From NCBI GenBank assembly GCA_913056245.1, contig CAJXME010000007.1:1-13049 (forward strand): DNA of 13,049 nucleotides, given 5' to 3'. This stretch comes from an uncultured Alphaproteobacteria bacterium (lineage in GTDB: Bacteria > Pseudomonadota > Alphaproteobacteria > Puniceispirillales > UBA1172). Positions 6,337-12,422 of the stretch are shown piece by piece (positions within the stretch are counted from its first letter, which is position 1; every line of letters begins with the position of its first letter). The translations under genes and the position numbers were made by a program. The notes below the pieces were generated by a model that had not been told where the DNA came from, made no database searches, and worked only from the letters and a program-made list of their open reading frames with translations.

Positions 6337-7069
6337 TTCAACCACGGAATCGCAACCCCATGAAAGCCGCTGGCTTGATCGCCTCAGCAATGAGGCGGCG
6401 CTGGCCATTATGGCGGAAGATCAAGAAATTGCCGCCGCCGCCGTCAAAGCCGCGCTTGGTGAGATTGAGGCCGCCGCTGAGGCCATTGCCGCTCGTCTTG
6501 AAGGTGAGCCGCAAAGCCGATTGTTTTATGCTGGGGCGGGAACGTCGATTCGCATCGGTGTTCAGGATGGGGTGGAATTGACCCCCACTTTCGATTGGCC
6601 GGAAGATCGCTTGGGTTTTATCATCGCCGGGGGTGAGGCCGCGCTCATGCGGTCGGTGGAAAACGCTGAAGATAATGCTGAGGCCGCGCGTCAAGACGTT
6701 ATGGCCAAGGTCAATGCGGCGGATGTGCTGATCGGCTTGGCGGCGTCAGGTTCAACCCCCTTTACCTGCGCGGCGGTGGACGCGGCTAAGGCCAAAGGCG
6801 CGCTGACCATCGGCATCGCCAATAACGCCCAATCGCCGCTTGTGGCGAAGGCTGATTTTGGCATCACTTTATTGACCGGCGCCGAATCGGTGGCGGGGTC
6901 AACGCGGATGAAAGCCGGCACGGCGCAAAAGATTTGCCTGAATTTGATCTCAACCTTGGTGATGGTGCGGCTTGGGCGAGTCAAGCAAGGGGTGATGGCG
7001 TCGATGCGCCCCACCAACGCGAAATTACGCCAACGCCAAGAACAGATTGACGCGATCCTCAACCGTTAA
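6323..7069 (+). CDS. murQ: N-acetylmuramic acid 6-phosphate etherase, short form
   Basis: MurQ cleaves the D-lactyl ether of MurNAc-6-P to give GlcNAc-6-P and D-lactate in the cytoplasm. The SIS sugar-phosphate domain is present: GAGTS (71-75), both catalytic acids at the family spacing (E85 and E116, 31 residues apart as in E. coli E83/E114), IAGGE (101-105), GLAASGSTPF (138-147) and STRMKAGTAQK (193-203). With 248 residues it is about 50 shorter than E. coli MurQ (298) and lacks the C-terminal small helical domain. Active-site-proximal changes are GAGTSIR for GAGTSGR and DGVE for DASE. The start ATG has only a weak AGG nearby. The stop overlaps by 4 nt the stop of the convergent YkuD gene. 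An alternative is a MurQ-like SIS enzyme of altered specificity, though the anmK pairing favours MurQ. Confidence 0.88.
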   Translation: MTDHNSTTESQPHESRWLDRLSNEAALAIMAEDQEIAAAAVKAALGEIEAAAEAIAARLEGEPQSRLFYAGAGTSIRIGVQDGVELTPTFDWPEDRLGFIIAGGEAALMRSVENAEDNAEAARQDVMAKVNAADVLIGLAASGSTPFTCAAVDAAKAKGALTIGIANNAQSPLVAKADFGITLLTGAESVAGSTRMKAGTAQKICLNLISTLVMVRLGRVKQGVMASMRPTNAKLRQRQEQIDAILNR

Positions 7070-7602
7070 TCGCGGGTGATCACCATCGTGGTCTCTTTCG
7101 TAAGACGCGGCAATATCGCCATCATGGCGTCAAGGGCAATCGCGACACAGCCTTCCGTGACGTCACGCCCTTCATGCAGCAGATGAAAGAAAATCGCGCT
7201 GCCCCTTCCCGCGATTGGCGGGTCATCGTTGTAGCCCAAAGGGATCACCAGATCATAAGCGTGATCGTCGCGCCATAACACTTCATGGGACGCGTCAAAC
7301 GGCAGGCTCACCACTTGGTTGTATTGCGGGTGATCGGGATCATCACACCACCCCATGTCTTCGGTGATGGCAATACAGTCTAGAGCAAGAGGAGGTGGGG
7401 CAAGAGGCGGCAGGGTCAGGCGATCGGCGCGATAATAAATCTGGCGGAGCGGCCATAGCCCCAAGGGGGTTTTGCCATCGCCTTCTTTTTTAGCTGAAGC
7501 CTCTACCACCCCATGGCGGCCGAAACCAGCCTTGACCGTCATGCCATCAAAGGCGACAATACCATTATCAGTTTGGAGGATTGCTTTTATTTCAGAGGCC
7601 AT
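7066..7602 (-). CDS. YkuD-domain protein without signal peptide, likely L,D-carboxypeptidase
   Basis: The 178-residue product is almost entirely one YkuD (L,D-transpeptidase fold) domain. The active-site motif is FFH140 LLHEGRDVTEG C152 VAI, supplying the His and the nucleophilic Cys; GDGKTPLG (41-48) is also typical. Classical L,D-transpeptidases are exported, but this protein starts MASEIKAILQ with no signal peptide or membrane helix. Cytoplasmic YkuD proteins are known as murein-recycling L,D-carboxypeptidases that remove the terminal D-Ala of tetrapeptides (Acinetobacter ElsL), replacing LdcA. The recycling context supports that role here (inference). No clear Shine-Dalgarno is seen before ATG 7602. 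It is convergent with murQ and divergent from ampG. Confidence 0.85.
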   Translation of the reverse strand: MASEIKAILQTDNGIVAFDGMTVKAGFGRHGVVEASAKKEGDGKTPLGLWPLRQIYYRADRLTLPPLAPPPLALDCIAITEDMGWCDDPDHPQYNQVVSLPFDASHEVLWRDDHAYDLVIPLGYNDDPPIAGRGSAIFFHLLHEGRDVTEGCVAIALDAMMAILPRLTKETTMVITRD

Positions 7603-7690
7603 GGTTCATTTGTTTCAGTGTTTGAAAGGCCGCGCTCCAACAGCCTTTGATCCAAAGGGGGATGCACTGGTTCTAAGATTTATCATGACC

Positions 7691-7719
7691 ATTATCTGTT
7701 GTCTTGACGAAAGGATCAA
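7691..7719 (-). promoter_or_regulatory. Candidate promoter of the YkuD gene
   Basis: Read leftward, TTGATC (7714-7719) and GATAAT (7691-7696) are separated by 17 nt, with four and five of six matches to consensus. The expected start near 7684 gives a leader of about 80 nt. The -35 overlaps the ribosome-binding region of divergent ampG, so the two genes may affect each other. I found no equally good rightward promoter for ampG in this 119-nt gap. Confidence 0.5.
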
Positions 7720-7721
7720 TC

Positions 7722-9047
7722 ATGGATCTTAGTTCTATTCTCCGCGGGTATCATGACCGCCGGATGTTCCGCATTTTGCTGATTGGGATGATCAGCGGTT
7801 TTCCTTGGGTGTTGATTGGCTCAGCCTTGACCTTATGGTTGCGCGAAGATGGCCTCAGCCGCACGGCGGTGGGTTTCGCCGGTCTGATTTTTAGTGTTTA
7901 TGCCATTAACTTTCTCTGGGCGCCGCTCATCGATCGCATCAAAGTGCCAGTCTTGAGCAATATCTTAGGCCACCGCAAAGCTTGGATCGTGATCTTTCAA
8001 GCGGTGATTATAGTGGCCTTGTTCCTTTGGTCGCAATTAACCCCAAGCCAAGACCTGACCATGATTGTCGGCATTGCCTTGATGATCGCGATCGTCTCAG
8101 CCTCGCAAGATATAATGCTTGATGCGTTCCGCATTGAACAAGTGCGCGCCAATGAAACCGCGAGCATGACCGCTGGCGCGGCGGTGACGGTGATCGGTTG
8201 GATGACGGGCTTCAAACTCGGCGGCTTCGTCCTATTGATGGTGTCTGATGCTTTTGAAGCGGCGGGGGATGCGCTTTACTGGCAAAACAGTTTTATCGTC
8301 ATGATTGGGTTGATGCTGGTGATGAATATCGGCTTGGTCTTGATTCCAGAAAACGCCCCTGAAAAGCAAAATCCTGTGCCGAGCGATGATCCCATGAAAG
8401 CCGTTTTCATTTGGATTAAAGACACGGTCATCACACCGCTGACTGGGTTTTTCGTCGCCAATGGATTCAAGATTGGCCTTGCGATTTTTGCCTTTGTTTT
8501 TCTCTTTAAGATCGGCGAAGCCTTCATGGGCAAAATGTCGATTGTTTTTTACAAAGAAATCGGCTTCAGCAAATCTGATATCGCGCTTTATTCCAAAGGG
8601 CTGGGCTGGATCACCACGGTGATTTTTACCTTGATTGGGGGATTGGTGGCGATGCGCTTTGGCTCCGTCAAGGCCTTGCTCTTAGCTGGGATTGCCATGG
8701 CGTCGACCAATATTCTGTTCTCGATTCTCTCTTGGGTGGGGCCAACGGAGTGGCTGTTTGCGCTGGCGGTTGTGCTGGATGACTTAGCGGGCGCTTTCGC
8801 GAATGTGGCCTTTGTCGCGTTCATTTCGCTCTTGGTGGATCGCCGCTACACCGCCACCCAATACGCGCTTCTGGCTTCGATTGGCACGGCGGGGCGGACG
8901 TTCTTTGCGTCGTCCTCCGGTTGGCTGGTGGATAGTCTCGGCGGCGATTGGGGGGTGTTTTTCATCATCACCGCGGCCATGGTCATTCCATCGCTGTTGC
9001 TGTTGTGGAAGTTGGGGCCAATCCTGACCGCCAAAACGAAAACTTAA
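7722..9047 (+). CDS. ampG: AmpG-family muropeptide permease (MFS)
   Basis: AmpG is the inner-membrane, proton-motive-force-driven importer of GlcNAc-1,6-anhydroMurNAc and its peptides. The 441-residue product is hydrophobic throughout, with about 12 predicted membrane segments; the first spans roughly residues 16-40 (GFPWVLIG). Family signatures are FLWAPLIDR (64-72), SASQDIMLDAFRIE (126-139) and VAFVAFISLLVDRRYTATQ (362-380), all characteristic of AmpG rather than of other MFS carriers. E. coli AmpG is longer (491) because of extra helices. I start at ATG 7722, with AAAGGA 6 nt upstream, rather than an in-frame TTG at 7704. The stop TAA directly abuts the stop of the convergent NlpC/P60 gene. 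Confidence 0.93.
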   Translation: MDLSSILRGYHDRRMFRILLIGMISGFPWVLIGSALTLWLREDGLSRTAVGFAGLIFSVYAINFLWAPLIDRIKVPVLSNILGHRKAWIVIFQAVIIVALFLWSQLTPSQDLTMIVGIALMIAIVSASQDIMLDAFRIEQVRANETASMTAGAAVTVIGWMTGFKLGGFVLLMVSDAFEAAGDALYWQNSFIVMIGLMLVMNIGLVLIPENAPEKQNPVPSDDPMKAVFIWIKDTVITPLTGFFVANGFKIGLAIFAFVFLFKIGEAFMGKMSIVFYKEIGFSKSDIALYSKGLGWITTVIFTLIGGLVAMRFGSVKALLLAGIAMASTNILFSILSWVGPTEWLFALAVVLDDLAGAFANVAFVAFISLLVDRRYTATQYALLASIGTAGRTFFASSSGWLVDSLGGDWGVFFIITAAMVIPSLLLLWKLGPILTAKTKT

Positions 9048-9800
9048 TTAAGGACGCGCTAATCGTGTGATCGGTCCCGCCACGCTTTCAAGGCGCGGCA
9101 GGGCTGATCGCAACGACTCAATGGCGGTCATGGCGTGGTGCATATTGGCGTGAAGCAATCTATCCGCATCCGCCATGATGCCGACATGACCTTTCCAAAA
9201 GACCAGATCGCCGCGCCGCAATTCGTCGATATCCGATAGCGTCGTGCCGATGGTTTTTTCCTGATCGCCGGAATTCCGCATCACCGCGACGCCGCTGGCG
9301 GCAAGGGATAATTGCACCAGCGCTGAGCAGTCAAAGCCGATGCTGTCACGTCCGCCCCAACGATAGGGGGTGCCGATCAACCCTTCCGCCACCGCGACAT
9401 AATCATCTTCATAAACCCCAAGCGGCAAAGCGTGGCGGGTGGGGATATGCCCTATGATGCCATGAGGGCCGGTGACCGCGATGGTCTCGCCATTCATCTC
9501 ACCATGGATCAGGCCACCAAGGGGAATATAGCCTGAAGCCGGGGATTTGATGTCTGGCGATGCCGTCAACAACGCCCTTGGCGCGATGATATGATGGGTC
9601 GGCGGCGGCAAATCCCCCAGCGCGGTCTTGCGGATAAAGCCTTCATAGCCATCGGTTTCAAGCCTGATCTCTGCCCAATCGCCATGATCGGCCAGCATGC
9701 GGACGGCTTCGCCAAAAAGCGCGTCGGTTTCGCGGCCAGCCCCATCATCAGGCGCGGCCATGATCGGCGTCGATGGCGTGATGATGCGTTGATCGCTCAT
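9048..9800 (-). CDS. NlpC/P60 cysteine peptidase with SH3b domains, likely cytoplasmic
   Basis: The 250-residue product has an N-terminal bacterial SH3 domain (about 10-65), a second SH3-like segment (about 70-122) and a C-terminal NlpC/P60 domain (about 130-225). The catalytic Cys is C158 in FDCSALVQ, the His is H205 in GHVGIM, and H217 (LLHAN) is the third polar residue. NlpC/P60 enzymes of this layout (YkfC type) hydrolyse the gamma-D-Glu-mDAP bond of murein peptides. There is no signal peptide, so action on imported peptides is likely (inference). I start at ATG 9800: GAGG lies 6 nt upstream and its ATGA overlaps the TGA stop of the amidase gene, indicating translational coupling. An in-frame ATG at 9824 lies inside the amidase gene. 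Confidence 0.9.
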   Translation of the reverse strand: MSDQRIITPSTPIMAAPDDGAGRETDALFGEAVRMLADHGDWAEIRLETDGYEGFIRKTALGDLPPPTHHIIAPRALLTASPDIKSPASGYIPLGGLIHGEMNGETIAVTGPHGIIGHIPTRHALPLGVYEDDYVAVAEGLIGTPYRWGGRDSIGFDCSALVQLSLAASGVAVMRNSGDQEKTIGTTLSDIDELRRGDLVFWKGHVGIMADADRLLHANMHHAMTAIESLRSALPRLESVAGPITRLARP

Positions 9801-10213
9801 GCGATGCCTCGCGATATCGCCCAAGCCCCCGCATCAAAATTAGGGCAGGTTTTTTCGGTGTTATCAAAATCGCAATGGCCGCGGATTTCAGCCTTGGGGT
9901 GACGCGCTTTCCAGTCGCGCAGAACCTGATCAAGCGCTTGCATTTGAGCATCGGTGAATTGCGATCGGCCAATCAAGCAGACGCCAAGGCTTTCGTGATT
10001 ATGTTCATAGACATGAGCGCCGATCCAATAATCAGGGCGGCCATGTTCAATCGTGCCGTCACGGTTGATGATCCGGTGATACCCCACCCCATCCCAGCCG
10101 AAACCAAGATGCATTTTATGCAAATCAAGGGCGGTCAAGTTTTCATCGTCAGGGGTGTCGGCGCAATGCACCACCAAATAACGGATGGCATTGGCATCAA
10201 GATAGTTCGTCAT
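9797..10213 (-). CDS. T7-lysozyme-like N-acetylmuramoyl-L-alanine amidase
   Basis: The 138-residue product is a single zinc amidase domain (Amidase_2/PGRP fold) that cuts the MurNAc-L-Ala bond. It resembles phage T7 lysozyme more than E. coli AmpD: ligands H16 (VVHCADT), H113 (GHCDFD) and C123 (KTCPNFD), with Y45 (VGYHRII) and K121 as catalytic helpers. T7 lysozyme has H17, Y46, H122, K128 and C130, the same Lys-x-Cys spacing. AmpD instead uses His, His, Asp. There is no signal peptide, so a cytoplasmic AmpD-like recycling role is plausible (inference), as is a domesticated phage endolysin origin. The start ATG has GAGGG 6 nt upstream. It is the first gene of an overlapping pair with NlpC/P60. 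Confidence 0.9.
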   Translation of the reverse strand: MTNYLDANAIRYLVVHCADTPDDENLTALDLHKMHLGFGWDGVGYHRIINRDGTIEHGRPDYWIGAHVYEHNHESLGVCLIGRSQFTDAQMQALDQVLRDWKARHPKAEIRGHCDFDNTEKTCPNFDAGAWAISRGIA

Positions 10214-10226
10214 GTTCAGCCCTCAA

Positions 10227-10271
10227 AGGCTTGCCAGCAAAGATTCAATATGGTCATCTTGCCACAAGCCT
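10227..10271. repeat. Small repeats in the amidase/HAD divergent gap
   Basis: AGGCTTG (10227-10233) and CAAGCCT (10265-10271) are exact inverted repeats 31 nt apart, and CTTGCCA occurs twice (10230-10236, 10258-10264). They occupy most of the 83-nt gap between two divergent genes, so they could be an operator. Repeats this short may also be chance, and no convincing promoter was found here for either gene. Confidence 0.2.
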
Positions 10272-10296
10272 GACGATTTGCCGATAGGGATTTGCC

Positions 10297-10980
10297 ATGA
10301 TGTTTCCGCCCACTGGTTTGCCGCGCGCCGTTCTAAGCGATATGGATGGTGTTTTGCTCGATACGGAAACCCTGTCGAAGATCACTTTCTATGCCTTGAT
10401 GGAATCCCGCGGCTTTGATCAAGCGGACGCTATTTTCCCGCAATTGGTGGGGCGGAATAAAGCCGCGCATTATGAGATTTTTCGCCGTGACTTGCCCCAA
10501 GGATTGGACGTGATGGGTTTTGCCGATGAATGGATGGCGCGGTATTTGGCGATGTTGGTTGAAAATGTGCCGGTCAAAGACGGCGCCATGGCGCTGCTGA
10601 AACGCATGAAGACGCATGATATTCCCGTCTTGGTGGTGACGTCTTCGGCGACGGATAAAGCGGAAATGCTCTTGCAGCGGGCAGGGTTGCGGCCTTTCAT
10701 TGAGCAGGTAATCGGTGGTGATCAAGTGGCCTTAGGCAAGCCCGCGCCGGATATTTACCTGAAAGCCGCCGCGACCCTGCCGCATCCGATTGACCAAATG
10801 CTGGCGATTGAAGATTCCAATTATGGTGTGATGGCGGCGCATCGCGCGGGTGCTGTCACCGTGCAAATCCCAGACCTTGCCCCGCCTAGCGACGAGGTCA
10901 AAGCCCTTAATCCTATTATTTTGAATCATTTGGACGATCTGGCGGATCATTTTAACTGGCCAACAATCCCCCTCTCTTGA
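10297..10980 (+). CDS. HAD-superfamily hydrolase, beta-phosphoglucomutase-like
   Basis: The 227-residue product is a HAD subfamily I phosphatase/mutase with all four motifs: nucleophile D14 and acid D16 in DMDGVLLDTE, TSS (114-116), K147 in LGKPAP, and EDSNYG (171-176). A helical cap lies between about residues 20 and 90. Members act on sugar phosphates or convert beta-glucose-1-P to glucose-6-P. It lies 83 nt from the divergent amidase gene, so dephosphorylation of a recycled amino-sugar phosphate is possible; MupP of pseudomonads, a MurNAc-6-P phosphatase, is a member of this broad class. With murQ present such a role would compete rather than complete, so I leave the substrate open. The start ATG has GGGA 6 nt upstream. 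Confidence 0.85.
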   Translation: MMFPPTGLPRAVLSDMDGVLLDTETLSKITFYALMESRGFDQADAIFPQLVGRNKAAHYEIFRRDLPQGLDVMGFADEWMARYLAMLVENVPVKDGAMALLKRMKTHDIPVLVVTSSATDKAEMLLQRAGLRPFIEQVIGGDQVALGKPAPDIYLKAAATLPHPIDQMLAIEDSNYGVMAAHRAGAVTVQIPDLAPPSDEVKALNPIILNHLDDLADHFNWPTIPLS

Positions 10981-11027
10981 TGGTCTGCTCATCTTGACAT
11001 CAGGGGCGATGATCCCAAATTGATGGC

Positions 11028-11579
11028 ATGTTGAAACGCTCTCTTTTCTCTCTTTTTGCTCTGGTGATGATGATGACGATAGCCCCTTTGGCGCGAGCCG
11101 CCACGGCCTATGATTTTGAATTTATCGGTCTCGATGGCGCGCCTCTGCCGCTTGACCAATTCAAAGGCAAGGTGGTGCTGGCGGTGAACACCGCTTCGGC
11201 TTGCGGCTTCACCCCCCAATATGATGGCCTGCAAGCGCTTTATGATGATTATCGCGATCAGGGATTGGTGGTGCTCGGCATCCCCAGCAATGATTTTGGC
11301 CGCCAAGAGCTGCTTTCCGCCAAAGGCATCAAAGATTTTTGCGAGGTCAATTTCAACATCACCTTTCCCATGACCGATAAGACCGTCGTCAAAGGTCAAT
11401 CCGCGCATCCGTTTTATCAATGGGCGGCGGCGGAATTGGGAATGATGGCCAAGCCAAGGTGGAATTTTCACAAATACCTGATCGATCGTGAGGGGAAATT
11501 GGTCAATTGGTTTGCCTCCACCACCTCGCCGCAATCGGCCAAACTCAAAAAAGCCATTGAAGCCGCGTTAGGGCTTTAG
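11028..11579 (+). CDS. Exported Cys-type glutathione peroxidase-family protein
   Basis: The 183-residue product begins with a clear Sec signal peptide: basic MLKR, a hydrophobic core to about residue 19, and a likely cleavage after LARA (residue 24). It therefore acts in the periplasm or is lipid-exposed there. The thioredoxin-fold peroxidase domain has the peroxidatic Cys C59 in NTASACGFTPQY (selenocysteine in some animal enzymes), Q93 in FGRQE, and W145-N146 in WNFHKYLI, so the catalytic tetrad is intact. The usual NQFG is NDFG here. C105 in KDFC could act as a resolving Cys. It reduces peroxides, probably with a thioredoxin-like donor (inference). The Shine-Dalgarno is very weak. It follows the HAD gene by 47 nt. 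Confidence 0.92.
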   Translation: MLKRSLFSLFALVMMMTIAPLARAATAYDFEFIGLDGAPLPLDQFKGKVVLAVNTASACGFTPQYDGLQALYDDYRDQGLVVLGIPSNDFGRQELLSAKGIKDFCEVNFNITFPMTDKTVVKGQSAHPFYQWAAAELGMMAKPRWNFHKYLIDREGKLVNWFASTTSPQSAKLKKAIEAALGL

Positions 11580-11591
11580 CCGATAAGGGTC

Positions 11592-11620
11592 TTGCTAAAC
11601 GCCTCTATTTCGATGACAAT
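11592..11620 (+). promoter_or_regulatory. Possible promoter of the class II aldolase-like gene
   Basis: TTGCTA (11592-11597) and GACAAT (11615-11620) are separated by exactly 17 nt, each with four of six matches. Transcription would start near 11627, just before the strong GGGAGG ribosome site. The gene could equally be read through from the peroxidase gene 64 nt upstream. Confidence 0.35.
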
Positions 11621-11643
11621 TTCTGAAAAAAGGGAGGCTTGTC

Positions 11644-12408
11644 ATGGCAGTCACATCATTCGCGCAAGATCGCGCCAATATCGAATTCTACGAAGAGCGT
11701 GTCGATATGGCGGCAACATTCCGCTGGACGGTAAAACTCAATATGCATGAAGCGGTGGCCAATCACTTTAGCCTTGCGGTTAATGACGATGGCACGCGGT
11801 TTTTGATGAATCCCAATCAAAAACATTTTTCCCGGGTTCGGGCGTCTGATTTGCTTCTTCTGGATGCCAATGATCCTAACAGCATGACCGGCGATGACGC
11901 GCCTGACCCCACGGCTTGGGGGCTGCATGGCTCGATCCACCGCCATTGTTCCCACGCCCGTTGCGTGATGCATGTTCATTCTGTTCACGCCACGGTATTG
12001 GCGTCGCTGGCCGATAGCCGCTTGCCCGCCATCGATCAGAATTCTGCCATGTTTTTTGAGCGCATCGTCATTGATGAAAATTATGGCGGCTTGGCCTTTG
12101 AAGAAGAGGGCGAGCGTTGTGCGTCAATGCTGAGCGATCCAAAAACGAAAGTCATGATCATGGGCAATCACGGCGTTTTAATCATTGGCTCATCGCCCGC
12201 GGATACGTTCAATCGTTTGTATTATTTTGAACGGGCGGCGGAAAATTACATCCGGGCTTTGCAAACAGGCCAGCCGCTCCGCGTCTTGCCCGATGATATC
12301 GCCCGCAAAACCGCTGAAGAACTTGAGAATTACCCCGATCATGGTGATCGTTTCATGAAAGAAATGAAGGCGATTCTCGACGAAGAAGGCTCGAATTACC
12401 GCGATTAA
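11644..12408 (+). CDS. Class II aldolase/adducin-family protein
   Basis: The 254-residue product has the class II aldolase/adducin fold. Three zinc-ligand histidines are visible: H110 and H112 in MHVHSVH and H176 in GNHGV. In fuculose-1-phosphate aldolase a catalytic Glu lies 19 residues before the first His (E73/H92). The matching region here reads DPTAWGLHG (88-96) and has Trp, so a standard sugar-phosphate aldolase reaction is doubtful and the substrate is unknown. There is no signal peptide or membrane segment. The ribosome site GGGAGG, 6 nt upstream of the ATG, is the strongest in the window, suggesting high expression. It is convergent with the SDR gene, with 14 nt between the stops. 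Confidence 0.88.
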   Translation: MAVTSFAQDRANIEFYEERVDMAATFRWTVKLNMHEAVANHFSLAVNDDGTRFLMNPNQKHFSRVRASDLLLLDANDPNSMTGDDAPDPTAWGLHGSIHRHCSHARCVMHVHSVHATVLASLADSRLPAIDQNSAMFFERIVIDENYGGLAFEEEGERCASMLSDPKTKVMIMGNHGVLIIGSSPADTFNRLYYFERAAENYIRALQTGQPLRVLPDDIARKTAEELENYPDHGDRFMKEMKAILDEEGSNYRD

Positions 12409-12422
12409 CGGCTGAAGGCCAA

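Noticed and set aside
9801..9824. Longer NlpC/P60 start at ATG 9824
   Set aside because: The ATGA overlap at 9797-9800 with GAGG upstream is a standard coupled start, and the extra residues match nothing in the family.
10297..10980. Calling the HAD protein MupP (MurNAc-6-P phosphatase)
   Set aside because: HAD motifs alone do not separate MupP from many sugar phosphatases, and no amgK or murU is in the window while murQ is present.
10989..11534. 181-codon leftward frame opposite the glutathione peroxidase gene
   Set aside because: The rightward protein has a signal peptide and a full catalytic tetrad; the opposite frame has biased His/Arg composition and no domain.
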